Shown: positions 37,481 to 51,779, counted from the stretch's first letter. The stretch: 64,000 bases of DNA from Albula goreensis (GCA_022829145.1 CM040747.1:32132052-32196051), one strand, 5' to 3'. The notes: generated from the letters alone by a model not told the origin. Numbers and translations are program-made.

Positions 37481-38531
37481 ATTGTAGCACTGCGTCTCAA
37501 TGCAAGGACTGGACATACGTGTACTGTTGTTTTTATGTCATGACAACTAGAGAGATTCACACAGATGAACTGCGAGGGAGAGAGCGGTGCGGAATGGGGG
37601 GGCGGTTAGGCACAATGGGCGATTTAAAATCTGAAGGTGTTACAACACTGGCCAACGTAAGGCAAGCAGGCTACTATTGTAAAGCGTAGGTTTGTTCTCC
37701 ATCATTCTAGTGGCTGTTTTCTAATCACAATTAAGTTAAAGCTAAAATATATCTGGTGTCAATATTAATAATAATAAAAACAATAATAATACGTTTTCCC
37801 GCAAATGTGTACGTGTGCATATTGCTTTATTTGTTCATTGAATTTTATTCAGCCATCCCAATGCCACATAAAATATTTTTTTATTTGAAAATATGTGCTT
37901 TCGTTAAATACATGTTTTGAATGTAATAATTGTGTGGAAAATGCGTACAACTTTGTGTAGGTGTATTGTGGTCACATGTAGCTATATTTGACTTGTGGCT
38001 ACTGCAGTAGATGTCGAGGTGTAAATAAGTGTTTTTGTAAAATATATTACTCAAGGAAGTTGTGTATTGATATAGGCTAATGATCTTTTCAAAGGCGATC
38101 TATTATATGAAGTCATTTATCTGACACAAACAGCTCTATTTTCCATCTTGCTTTAGCACTAAAACTTTAGCACTTTTTTTAGTGTAAGTCTGGCACAGTT
38201 TATTATTTCTGTTCTGACAACAGCAATTCACACTTTCATCAATTTGGGCGGCTTGATCTTAAAATTCTGTGGTCGGGCGCATTGCTGGCGCACTTTTTTT
38301 TTTTTTTCAACGTAAATTGGATAAATCTGAAACCCAAAATCACACCTGAAGTTAAGTTTCGGTTATATGTTATTTTACCGCGCCTGGTTTTACACATTGC
38401 ATAGCACAAACTTGCCTAGATATATAAAATATAAATATTCACTTACCCCTATTAATTACTTTCACAGAGTGTCTGTGTCAAAGCAGAAAGACTAAAGAGG
38501 CTAGTGAACCGGCTGAGTTGCATTTGACCCC

Positions 38532-38582
38532 TGTCCACCTCGGACGTTTAGAGATTATATCAGCTTCACACCGAGGTGGACA
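38532..38582. repeat. Perfect 12-bp inverted repeat, 27-nt loop
   Basis: TGTCCACCTCGG (38532-38543) is exactly complementary in reverse to CCGAGGTGGACA (38571-38582). The loop holds AGAGATTATATCAGC. The arms are GC-rich in AT-rich surroundings, so chance pairing is less likely than for AT palindromes. It could be a paired protein site or a short RNA hairpin. Confidence 0.75.
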
Positions 38583-38839
38583 TCCACGTTTGGAGCTGTG
38601 TAAATAACATTTCTCAGACACTTTTAAAAGGAGCAAAAGAACAATAAAAACGTTTATATAAATATTATAATCCTTATCTGAGAAAACATACTGCTTGTGA
38701 GTACTGTACTGTGATTATTACACAAAACTGCAGGAAATTTTTTTGCCAGTGCATTTAAAAATCCAATACCTTCAACTGGTGCATTCTTCTTAGTTGCAAT
38801 AAGATACCGTCCAAGAGATTTCTGTACTGCTCCTGACGC

Positions 38840-39120
38840 TGAGGTAATTGTGTTAATTAGGCTACCTTAGGCACACAGAAGTTTTGTATTTTTTTACACG
38901 CTTCGCCTCCGCCCCACAATAAACCTCGCCACTCTTTGTCTCGTGACCCCGTTCTGTTAGCCCAGTTTCCGAAGGCAAATCCTTTATTTATGTATCCATC
39001 CGCTTCGGTGTTAAATGTGCAGTAATGGGAATTTGTGAGCGACAGCTCCGACAAAAATAATCGCCTTAATTAATTATGGGTCCACCTTTGTTTAATCCTG
39101 GACAGGTAACGGGGTGAGAA
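38840..39120. promoter_or_regulatory. Candidate six6 upstream enhancer (SOX/OTX/HD motifs)
   Basis: High-complexity block 3.1-3.4 kb upstream of the six6 start. It contains ACAAAAATAATCG (about 39051-39063), the homeodomain cluster TTAATTAATTA (39066-39076), SOX-type CCTTTGTT (39085-39092) and, directly adjoining, OTX-type TAATCC (39093-39098). SOX2, OTX2, RAX and LHX2 are known regulators of eye-field genes. Linking this block to six6 is inferred. Confidence 0.38.
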
Positions 39121-39187
39121 TTTCGAGTACTGAATTTTGTACTTAGAATTGATGAAAGACAGAACACGTGGATTTATTCAAGAGTAA

Positions 39188-39223
<36 letters not shown>

Positions 39224-39231
39224 TATAGTAA
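39188..39231. repeat. (AAT)n microsatellite
   Basis: About thirteen AAT units, followed by further degenerate AAT-rich sequence to 39250. Confidence 0.9.
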
Positions 39232-39884
39232 TAGTGATAATAATAATACAAAGCACTCCCTCTCACATAGTTTTAACTGAGGATTAAACAAAAATACAGA
39301 GCATGTCCCTCACAATTACTTTTTGTATTTGGCCTATATGTATGTGGTAGGTCTGCAGTGTTCTCATACATTTGTAGAGCTCAAAACAACAACAACACTG
39401 CAGCCAGATTAATTTGTTCTTTTCCATACATGCATACTACAGAATGTTTTCAGTTACTGAGTTGTTTTAACATATAAGAGGCCAAATTTCATTATATAAT
39501 CTAATAGACTGTTGTTTTTGGGTTAGTTTGAATTGAGACATGGACAAGAGTGAAGGAAGGCTACTTCTGATAAGTAATTATACCTGTTGTTTCAAATAAC
39601 CTCACAGATACCTTTACAACACAATTCCGAGGGGACTGAAAACAACATGATGAGGTGGACAAAATAAAAACAACAGATAATGTACACCGTTTTTTAACTG
39701 ATAAGGCGGGCAGCTGTCAAGAGATGAAGGAGGTGGAGCTACCCCACTCTCTACGTTACTGGACTTCCCATAAAGGTTCTGTAATGTTTAAATCTAGTGA
39801 TTGGAGAGAAGATATGCACTCAATGCATACATACAGATGTACATACAGACATATGTATTTACATACGTACAGAAACTTTGGTGG

Positions 39885-40495
39885 GCTATTTTATACCTGT
39901 GAACCTACCTAATAGGGATTTGGTCCCTCTTGCCCTCAGAACAGACTGAATCCATGGATGCACAGACTCAATACAATGTGGCACACAGACTCAGTGAAGG
40001 AAAGCAAACACCATACCATTACACCACCGTCTCCTGTGTATGATTTATACACCTCCACGATGAATCCATTAGCATGTGGCTGTTCCCATATCCTGATGCC
40101 CTCATCAGAGTGGAACAGAAACGACCAGGATTCATAAGAACAGGCAATATTTTTCCAGTCCTCCATTTTACAGTGACTGTGCTCCTTAGCCCTTGGGCCG
40201 TTTTTTTTTTTTTTTTTTTTTTTTGCCGTTGGTTGCCATACCCTGTCCGTGGCAAGGCACGACCCTATTACTCAGCTGTTAGTTGACTGCCTGTATACCG
40301 TCTGTTACACTGCAGAAGTTGCGTCGGCCCCCATTTGCCTCTGTCAGTAACAGTCTTTTTCTGACTAACATACCAACATTGGCAGGGTGGTTATGGGTAG
40401 TGGACCATTGTCGTTATACCTGTGACACATATTTGAAAAACATAACAGGATGGCTGTTTCTGATATATTCATACCAGTGTGCATGAATAAATCAG
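39885..40495 (-). mobile_element. Decayed Tc1/mariner-like transposon
   Basis: On the minus strand a frame at 39936-40166 contains FLFHSDEGIRIWEQP and GGVMVWCLLS, which match the first catalytic region (F-S-D-E-S/R-F-R-L-W) and the GGVMVWG block of Tc1-type DDE transposases. On the plus strand, phrases such as CTTGCCCTCAGAACAGACTG near 39928 and GGACCATTGTCG near 40401 match a Tc1-like repeat I know from zebrafish. The frame is broken: a T run of about 24 bases at 40201-40224 and stops interrupt it. No clear terminal repeats were found, so the ends are approximate. Confidence 0.7.
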
Positions 40496-40591
40496 AAACA
40501 CATGATTTACATGATGCTGTCACAGATTGAGCAGTCTATCTCTTGGTGAGGCCAGGATTACCTAATACATATCTTTGTGTGTGTACGTATT

Positions 40592-40612
40592 TGTGTGTGT
40601 GTGTGTGTGTGT
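40592..40612. repeat. (GT)n microsatellite
   Basis: About ten TG units, followed by a G-rich tract to about 40660. Confidence 0.9.
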
Positions 40613-40939
40613 TGGGGGGCGTGTGTTTGTATGCGTAAGTGGGGGTGTGGGGGGGTTTACATTTAAATAAGAGTAATTCCTTGCGGCCACGGGGCGAGTA
40701 TTGAGCAGCATTTTGTAAAGAAGGCAGTTCCATGACCCCAGCGTCTAAACCATGCATAAGCGCCTGGAGCGGTTCCTTCAACTGAACCATGTGTGTCCGT
40801 GAAAATAATATCAGGGCTTTCCATCAGAATGAACCTTTCCACTATGCCCAAACATAAAATAATCTGACCTGACACTTCAAGCCATCTGCGCCATCCATCC
40901 GCCTTCTTGTTTACCAAATCAGCTCGAGCACAAAACGAA

Positions 40940-41770
40940 CTGTGTCTGATACTAAACTCTAACAGCCCGCCTCACTGCGCTCGCGCTCAAGTCTGAATAA
41001 ATAATTACTTTCAATATTTAAATTATAGATCACGCCCAGTATGTAAAAACGAATGAATCAAAGATTTAAGTGCTCATTCAGACACCGCAGTAGAAATTGG
41101 GCTACATGTGATGCGGAAAAAAATGTAACGTTACGAAATTGACTACGCCCACGCGCGCACACATGGAGGCACGCATAATTTATAAATCTGCTGGCGCAAT
41201 ACGTTGTGGATACAAGGCTAATCTAAATAATTGCGCAGTGTGCTGATACAGTTCATCTTGCATACATTTGACTGTCATCATGCGTGTATTGTAGCCTTAT
41301 ATTTCAGCGAACCTCGATGTTTCTTCTGGTTGGACTGGGTTTCATTAAGTTTCTTGCTAAATTGCACGATCAACTTGCCATGACCGACCGTTCGGTTGTC
41401 ACACTCGATTGTGCAACGAGCACATATAATTCATGTTTAATGTAAAAATAGTGGCTTTTAAACCGCTTTTAAAAGTGCAGACCGTTTGAGTTTTAGAGTT
41501 GTTTTTATCTTGCGTGCTTCACATAAAGGAATATCGTCATTATAACGTGACTGAATTGAACTGTAACATGATGCATCTTTCTCCTGGACAATATATTCCA
41601 CAATGGCACGTTTATTGACAATACACAATGCTGAAACAGATGCAGCGAGCGTGAATGGTTGTGCTTTGTCGAAGAAGTGATTCTGACAATCTGAGTTTAT
41701 TTTATGAGGGGAAAAAAATTAAGACAAATCTTGGTTATTTATTTTTTTATTTTTATTTTAAAGCAGACAG
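40940..41770. other. Upstream flank of six6, possible distal promoter
   Basis: Non-coding sequence with candidate motifs (AATCAAAGATTTAAG near 41056; CATAATTTATAAATC near 41173; AATAATTGCGC near 41227) and no open frame of note. Texture suggests some regulatory content, but nothing decisive. Confidence 0.25.
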
Positions 41771-41779
41771 ATTCTGTCA

Positions 41780-43847
<2,068 letters not shown>

Positions 43848-44013
43848 ACTACAACAGGATGTCCTGTCCCACGACTCAGTTCGGTCACTAGCGGAGGAGG
43901 ACGGCACCATGGACCGACTCGGTACTGCATCAAGTCCTGAGGCGAGTATGACCAGGGAAGCTGCCACATTGAACGTCAGCATCACTTCCAGCGACAGCGA
44001 ATGTGACATATAA
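43848..44013 (+). CDS. six6: SIX6 homeobox protein, exon 2 (C-terminus)
   Basis: Encodes [19 protein letters not shown], then [20 protein letters not shown] and [15 protein letters not shown], then TAA. The tail [16 protein letters not shown] end is the hallmark of SIX3/SIX6; the middle has a Ser/Thr-rich, variable stretch like human SIX6. The full protein is 245 residues, against 246 in human. Acceptor TTTTGCTAAG. Confidence 0.95.
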
Positions 44014-44700
44014 CAGCGCTCCCGGCCCGCCGACGGGGCACCAGATTATATGAGAAAATTCATGTTAGGAAGTGGATTGAGACAGACAGTCAGCAAGACG
44101 ATACAACAGTGCCTGCCTTGTAGAGGAGCGGACGTTGAAATCCGAAGGCTGCCAAATCGCCAGGCTCCACCGGAAAGACTCCGTCTTAAAAATAATTTGA
44201 ATTCCGCTTTTTTTTTTTTACTATCCTTTTTTCTGTAGCAGAGGACAGCATTTAAAAATAAAAACGTTTACCTGAAATGAAACGAAGATATTTTAAAAAG
44301 AACCACAGCCCCCTTCTTTAAAGGAACACAAATTCTGCCTCAGACTAAATCGCAAATATAAAAACAACATCACAGCGGGCATCCGCTCGCAAATTATTGA
44401 TATACCTTCATGTTATGATTCCATCTCATTTTTTCGTTAGACGAAGCGATGGATGTGTATATGCTTGTTCAAAGGATTTGCTCTGGTAAAACCTGGTATT
44501 GTTTTTCTTTTTTTTTTTCTTGTGCAGAGTTGAAATGTAGAGCATGTCTCTAAGTGGTGGTTGAAATAGGCCTATTCTATTGAAAAATCCATTTCTTTAA
44601 TAGATCATTAAACAAACCTTTAATTACACAAATAATTTGTACATTAAAATGTTTTACGGACGATAGCGATGAACTGTGAATAAATTATTATTATTATTAT
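44014..44700 (+). other. six6: six6 3'-UTR
   Basis: Candidate poly(A) signals AATAAA lie at 44257-44262 and 44679-44684. The second is followed by an (ATT)n run and then T/G-rich sequence. Which is used is not decided. Confidence 0.5.
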
Positions 44701-44710
44701 TATTATTATT
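44681..44710. repeat. (ATT)n microsatellite
   Basis: About nine ATT units just after a potential six6 poly(A) signal. Confidence 0.9.
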
Positions 44711-45099
44711 GACAACACCAATATTTCTCGTTTTGCTTTTCATCGTCTTGTGCCAATGGTCAATGACTGGAATGGTTGATATCGTCCTGGACTCATTGCC
44801 TCCAGTTGTATGATCGAATCAAATTTTGTAATTGCTTGATAAAAGGTTATCTTAAATACTGGCTTCATGTGGTGAAGAAACTGTAGAGAGAACAGTGAAA
44901 GAAATCTGTTTGAATATAAGTCAGACTACATAAGGCATTATGAAGCGGTACTGGATTAAAATTTGTGCACACACATGTACACATATACAATGTGTATGAC
45001 TTAAACATTGCATAAAATAAACCAGTCTAACAATATAAAGATTTCACTTATGTTTGTGCAATCAAATTATTTATCTTAATTTCTGTCGTCCGATGTGTT

Positions 45100-45365
45100 G
45101 TACAGGAGTCCGTTTATTTTAATATTTTCGATGGAATGTCGCATAAGCTGCAGCCGACGTGAAACAGTATGAAGTGCATTTTTCTCAAAGTGCGTGTGAT
45201 AAAATTGTGCAGGTTTGTTTAATACGACGTGACGTTGAGTGCGACACTTTTGTTGTGCGTTTTAATAGGCCCGGGCCGCTTGCTGTAATGCAGCTTGACA
45301 GCTTAAGGTCAGAGAAAGGACGAGTCAAAAAACAGTGGGTCCTCCTGACCTAAAGGAGAGAATCG
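45100..45365. promoter_or_regulatory. Candidate six6 downstream enhancer
   Basis: Complex, CpG-containing non-coding block 1.1 kb after the six6 stop, with GTGCGTGTGATAAAATTG, ACGACGTGACG, GCGTTTTAATAGGCC and TGTAATGCAGC. There is no repeat character; a 64-codon frame is chance. Texture only. Confidence 0.3.
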
Positions 45366-48300
45366 AGTCTTCGTACTTTATTATTATTTTTTTTTTTACT
45401 GATGGTGGGACGCAATGTTATCCAAGCTTCATTTGCGGGAGCACCGCTATATACAAGGAGAGAAATTACATTTCACGATGCTCCAAAACAATAATAATTT
45501 AGCAGTAATATTTTCATCTCTCTTGAAATAATTCTGTTTTCGCAAACAGGTTTATTGCAAGTTCATTTATATTTTATGGTTCAGTTAAGCGTACACAGTT
45601 TTATCAGTTTTTTTACTTTTTGATGTGAGAGAATAAGAGTTATTTATTTTAATGTAAGCTTGTGTCTCCGTAAAGTGCCCTACTACCTTTGGAACAGAGA
45701 CAGTTGTTTGGAATAACGGTTAAGACATTAAATGTGGGTCTTTAGTCAATTTAACGTGTCCGAAAACACATACAATCAGATCAAATAATATTTTCAAATA
45801 TTTTTTTAAAAGTATCTTTTTTTACAGTGCGTATGCTGAATGGAGCAACAGCCCATTAAGATTATATCAAATGATTAATGTAATTTTTAATGGGAATAAT
45901 GCATATTATTATAATTATTATTATACAAGCCTTATTATAATAATGTTATATAACCAGGAAGGCTGTCACTTTGTCTTCAACGTACATCTTAAAGGGTGTA
46001 ACGATTATTGTCCATATAAAGAATACAGAATGCAAGAATGTAGGAAATTTTAAAGCTACATTGTTTTTTCGATAGTTACTTGTGCTCGAGCACACAACGT
46101 CGGTGGCATCTGTATAGTCAACTGTCGTTTTCCTGTCTTTCAGCCAAAAACAAAACTACTGCCAAAATATTTTTCTCTGTCTCAATAGAAAATGGAAGTG
46201 TTTTTAAAAAGAACTTGCCGTCCTATTCAGCGCAAGAACGGGAGGTAGCTCGAGCGAGGGCCAGAGAATGGATAAGTGAAAAGCTTTTTCCTTTTTTTTT
46301 TTTTTTTTTTTTTTTTTTGCAGTCAATAAGGTTGTCAAACTAGTCAGCGGTAATGAGCGGTAATGATGGGGTCTCGAGCCCCTGCCTGAACAAAAGAGAG
46401 TCCCTAGTGTTTTGTGTAGGTATGAAGAAAAACGTTTTTATTCCTTTAAAAGACTTTTACTTCGAAAGAATCAAGCAGAGGTACTAAAATAACTTTATTT
46501 GCAAATAATTTATTTTAGTTTTTTTAGGGGGCTGGGGGGTGACTGAAATATTCCAAAGTATTATTTAATATGTTGGAATAGTTCAGTCATAGATTATAAT
46601 ATATGAACATAGAAGCATTTTCTGCATTGCAGTTTTACCAAAATGTGCAGTAAATTGGTCCCATTGTTGCTTCTTTTTCCTGACGAGTGCAAACTGAAAT
46701 GCTTACATTGATGAAACACTTGCTTGAAATCCTTATTCAAAGTGTGGAGCAGGCAACCTGCATTTACATGGAATCTAGACATAAATCGAGGGTATGAAGT
46801 AAGCCGGCGCAGCGTTTTTCTTTGCTTTAGTCAATAATTTTATGAAATATGCTGTTACCGACAGCCTATGACTCCAAACAATGTTAAAATCGGGAACAAC
46901 GGTTTATTCAGTTTTGAAACATTTGCACATCAAGGACTTGCAATATTTGAAAAAAAAAAAAAAAAAAAAAGGAAATTCAAAATATTCACATGCTTAGCGT
47001 GCACAGTACTCAAATGTTCAATTTTCCTATGTACTGGCCAAGACCATATGTTAGCTGAATATGGGATCACAGTTGTCTAGCATATATATATGGCCTACAA
47101 CTCTGAGGCTTCTGTCGTTCTGTTGTCTTTTCACTTAACACAAATATATTCAGTGTTCTATCGTCAGAAATGAAAGTACCTTCATTTTGATCATGGGACA
47201 GTCGCTGGGTGACACATCCTGTTAAGACATGGCTCTACTGTGTGTACAGGCCCCATAGTCTATATAACCACGAGAATGAACGTTCAAAATCAAAACAGTT
47301 TTTTATCATCTTAAATTCAAGCAGACTCGCTACAACATTTAGCTAAGTGGATACACCTGCTTCCATTTTCTCGTTTTCTCTGTGTTAATTCATATGGGTC
47401 GTTTATTTCAGATATTGCTGTGTTCGATTACGTTTTTTCCCTTTAGTTTTGACAATGCAATTTGGTTTTCATCCTCAGTTGGCTACAACGATATCTTGAT
47501 ACATTCATTTGGTCCTTTTCATCACACTGTCTTACAACACCCATTTTTATTTTATTCGATCATGCGAATTTAGGCTATACGAAAGACAGACTTTTCCTTT
47601 GTAGTTTTTCACCATACAAACATATGCTGGTCCGAGGGCGAAAAATTACGGAAATTAATGTATTAAACCATTTCCTCAACGGTATCTGGTAGACTGAAGT
47701 GGGAAATACTGGAAACACCAAACCACATGAGTAACTAGTAACTAAAAAGGAGGTTGTCTATCCCTCACTTTACAGAAAAATTGTAATAATAATGATTTAT
47801 TTCTTATTCTCCGTTGTATTATTATTATTATTTATTATTTTATTTTTATTATATATGTATATAGGCTGGACCTTGCAACGTCCCAGCGAACGGCCCAATG
47901 TATTTTGCTTTTTTTAGACTTTAAGTCTTGAAGTGGTCTTTTCAACAATCTTTGCAAGGTTCCTGAATGAGAGAGAGAAAACTTAAGTTCGTTTAAGTGC
48001 CCCGGTCACCACCCTAATTAGCGGCTCTCTCAAGGGGCGCCCCCAACCCTTAACCAGCCCACCCCCCCCCCAATCCCCAACCCCCTAAATCCCCCAAATT
48101 CCACCCACCCCGAACTCCCTTCCTCCGCTACTGTACCCCTCTCCCCTCGCTCAATCTAACCAGTTGATAAAAAATGAGATACAAGTCAAGGTTTACCGGC
48201 CTTCTTGTTGTCGTACTTACAAGGCAACCTTTCTACTGTGCCCTCGTCATTTCATTTCGTGAGCTCTATCGAATGATTGTTTGTCCTTGTCCTGTGTCAT

Positions 48301-48900
48301 CTTATTCAACAAACACCACACCTGGTCTGTATTCCAAGCCCTCCAAACCTTTCGCTCTTCATTACCCAAAAGTGGGAGACCTTCCCAATACAGCTTTTGT
48401 GTTTTATCAGTGTATGAAAAGCGTTCGCCTTTGTGGAAACCGTGCAGGGAAGTTTCGTAACTCTTGCTGAGCTGCTAATTACCTCGACGTTCGCCAAGGA
48501 ATCCAGGAAATTTGTACATCCAGAAACGTGTGCGCACTCAGAGAAAGGTCTGTTTAAGGTTCCTCGTCTCACAATATAGTTTATTTTCACGTTTATTTTA
48601 TTTTATTGGATTACTGTTAACTGATTTGCAACAAATAACAAAAGATAAGGTTGGGCCTCCTTTTACTTAGCGCACGAATTCTTTTATTTGCTTACCTCAT
48701 TTTATAAATTGAGATATGGCGTTTATATTAATATTAACTTAGCTGATTTTGCTGGATACGTAATGGTAGGCTATATTATGTCAACGAAGCATAAACATCA
48801 CAATGCAATTTGAGGATTTCCGTATCCTTTCGTAGTTGGACATTTTTCATACGGCCCATAAAATACATTTTATCACCGACGGCTTAAAAGGCCAAAAGGC
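45366..48900. other. Intergenic DNA after six6
   Basis: AT-rich gene desert with simple runs: T tract at 46291-46318, A tract near 46951-46970, ATT-rich at 47817-47850 and C-rich at 48055-48110. Complex stretches near 46230-46280 and 48470-48570 could be regulatory. No exon or RNA gene was recognised. Confidence 0.45.
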
Positions 48901-48916
48901 TCCCCCTGGTGGTGGC
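48901..48916 (-). promoter_or_regulatory. CTCF-like motif, minus orientation
   Basis: Plus-strand TCCCCCTGGTGGTGGC; the minus strand reads GCCACCACCAGGGGGA, matching the CTCF core (CCACCAGGGGGA). It lies 4.9 kb after the six6 stop. Confidence 0.5.
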
Positions 48917-49029
48917 AAGAACCTGCTGCAGTTCGTTTCGACAAGAGATAACGAACACTCAGAAAGCGTATCTCAATTCAGCAAATGGCACTAAAAACCT
49001 AAATCTATACTTACTCTCATGACATGCAC

Positions 49030-49345
49030 CGTCTTTTGTCTGTTCTGCTTTAATGTCTAGGCAATAAAAGGGTTGGGTTTTCTCTCCCTCCTGTCCCTTG
49101 CATAAGCAGATTTTACGCTGTTAAAAAAATAAATACATCACTTCTGCGTATTGAAACATTACATGCGGACATTGGCCAATAAGATATTGTGTTAGGAGGG
49201 AGTTTGCTTTGAAATCCCATTTTGGTGTTTGGAAGCACTCTAAATCCCATTCAAACACCGGACAAGCATGTTTGCTGGCGAAACAAGACACCAGTTTCAG
49301 ACTACAAGAGGCACAACTGTTGGTACACATTTACACAGTATAAAG
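49030..49345. promoter_or_regulatory. Candidate conserved non-coding element
   Basis: Complex non-coding DNA with ACATTGGCCAATAAG (palindromic CCAAT type, about 49168-49182), TTTGAAATCCCATTTTGGTG and repeated AAATCCCAT words (about 49212 and 49242). No credible frame. Texture only. Confidence 0.25.
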
Positions 49346-51117
49346 TCACATGACACAGTTTGAAACAAGCAACTGATGCAAAGGGTGCCCAGGCATCATT
49401 CATTTAACTGTCTGGCTGCTACTTTCCACACCTTGACAACAGTAATAGAAAAAGGCATCTCATTAGCGCCATTCTGTCTTTGTGTCTGTGTGTCTGTTTT
49501 TGTAAACCTGCTCCGCTGAACGTTTGGGATTTCTGTTATCAGGTTTTCTCTTTTGGGTTGCGGCAGAACATCTTTTGCTAGAGGCAGCCATTGGCTTTCG
49601 TACATACAACTAGTTGTGCAAGTACGATGCTCTGGAAGTCACATTAGATATACTGAGAGTGGCGTATTGAAGAGGTGAAATCTAAGTGTAGTGCGCTTTT
49701 ATTTAACTTTCATTAAAGGGCAGTGAAAGTGTATTTTTTGTCTGTTCTCAAAAGAGATGCGTGTCTAATCTCTCACTCAATGGGTGATGAAGTGAAAGGA
49801 TATATAGATGTAATTCTTCTTTCACTGAATTCTTTAACTAAAGTGGAGATAGACTGTAACACTAGATTAAGTGGTTAAAGTTTCATTACCGCAATGCGGG
49901 TATGTACGCACTGTTCCAATCAAGAGAGAAGGCTGTTCCTCTATCAATATATTGAGCAGTTTTCAGACGACTATTGTATTATATTCAGAAAAATTCTCAG
50001 GATTTTCAAAGTACAAAATACCTATCGATAAGTTCCTAACATAAGACCACGGCACTATAACATTTCATTAAGTAGCTTGCTTATCATTTTTGAGGAGTAA
50101 TATAATGTTGTGGGGATATCAGGTGTACAAAAGGTTCTTGAGGAATCTGGCCATTGATGGATACATTTCAGCACCATGGACAGCTCCTTGCAGCTGTTTG
50201 CCTTTGTTTGCAGGTTGATGTGGTTGAAACTGATCTCTTGACATATTTTGCATTTGTGTTTCAGCCGTGTTGGGCAATCATTGTTGTACCCAGGCAAAAG
50301 ACTTTCCACATTATATGGATATGGCAGAAACAACATGGCAAAATTGCTTAAACTGTCAAAGGAGTTGTGTCAAAAGTCTTGATGGCACATGCCAAACATG
50401 GGGAAACAGCATGGTAGAGAAACGGTGACCACCGTTTGAAGCTCAGGATCAGGGAATGATGGGAAGGGAAAGCTACTTTGCCGGAGAGCTGATGAAACCC
50501 ACTCACGAGAGTGAAAACTCACCACAGAATTGAATATACACCTCAGTGAATCAATCTCAACAAAACTCCACACATTTCATGTCATTTGATATGCTTTTTA
50601 CATGCATATAACCTTGCCCTCTGGCTAGTACCTCTACATACAATGCAAAATAAATTTTTTCCTGGTTTCAGATATAAAATGTCAGAAAAAGAAGCAAAAA
50701 CACTTCGCAGTCTGTATTCATGTTTTATTTTCCATAGATTTAATACATCTCTACTTTGTGTCATCGTAGCTTCGATAATTGTGATTCTAACAAACAACTT
50801 TAAGAAATGTTGCTCATGAAAAAAAAATGCACTGTTGAGGTTCATGAGTTTGGCTTGTCATGTTTAGAAGATGGTGGCATAATTATGTTATTTACTTCCA
50901 TGATGTAAAAGTTTGTGAAGCATTGTTTCAGCACGGAAAACATGGGGACTTTATGTCTATCAGTGATGGAGCAATCAGTGCTCAAGAATGGCTAGAAAAG
51001 GGCGTGAATTAAGGATACATGTTTGAAATTTAAGATTGGAAATTTAAGATTAGGACTTTCCTCATCATCTCATAATAATCACTGCAAACAAAACATAGAC
51101 AAACATATACAAGTAAT

Positions 51118-51119
<2 letters not shown>
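49346..51119. other. Intergenic DNA, nothing recognised
   Basis: AT-rich sequence with short chance frames on both strands. No repeat family or motif cluster was recognised. Confidence 0.45.
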
Positions 51120-51173
<54 letters not shown>

Positions 51174-51180
51174 TATATAT
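51120..51180. repeat. (AT)n microsatellite
   Basis: About 24 uninterrupted AT units, then GCACATATATAT. It directly abuts the MER2-like element that starts at 51181. Confidence 0.95.
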
Positions 51181-51509
51181 AGTCCTCCCTAAGTTCTTAG
51201 ATTGGTTCCAGGACCCCCAGAAGGTACCAAAATCCATGGATGCTTGTAAAATGGCGTAGTATTTACTTATAACCTATGTACATCCTCCCGTATACTTCAA
51301 ATCATCTCTACATTACTTATAATACCCAATACAATGGAAATGCTATGTAAATAGTTGTTGTACTGTATTGTACTGTATTGTTTGGAGAATAATTACAAGA
51401 AAATTCAAGTTTTTCTCTTTGGAACTTTCAGATTTTTTTTCAGAAAATGTTTGATCCGCGGTTGGTTGATTCTGCAGATGTGGAACCCACGGATAAGGAG
51501 AGCTGACTG
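51181..51509 (-). mobile_element. MER2-like (TcMar-Tigger) non-autonomous transposon
   Basis: From memory, the whole 329-bp stretch follows the MER2 repeat of mammals. Matching phrases include GATTGGTTCCAGGACCCCC, CCATGGATGCTTGTAAAATG, GGCGTAGTATTTACTTATAAC, TGCTATGTAAATAGTTGTT, GATCCGCGGTTGGTTGATTC and GGAACCCACGGATAAGGAG. The ends AGTCCTCCC and GAGCTGACTG fit its inverted termini (CAGTC...). An 11-bp TACTGTATTGT duplication lies inside at about 51360-51382. No transposase is encoded. MER2 is known to me only from placental mammals. Confidence 0.75.
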
Positions 51510-51661
51510 AATACATACATGTGTGTGTCTGTGTGCATATATGTGCACACAAACTCATATATATACTAATCTTATGAACACACACACAAACACACACACA
51601 ACTAAAACATCCTCTGCCTCTGCTCACTGAAGACTGGGGACCACAATCGAAAAATAAAATA

Positions 51662-51779
51662 AAAAAGAAATAAAAAGCAAGCACAAATACGCACAGGCAT
51701 CAGACAGTATCATCGCGTTTAAAAAGAAATAAAAAGCAAGCACAAATACGCACAGGCATCAGACAGTATCATCGCGTAT
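51662..51779. repeat. Exact 59-bp tandem duplication
   Basis: The unit AAAAAGAAATAAAAAGCAAG...ATCATCGCGT is present twice head to tail (51662-51720 and 51721-51779) with no visible mismatch over the unit. Such identity means a very recent duplication, a polymorphic repeat or an assembly artefact. Confidence 0.9.
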
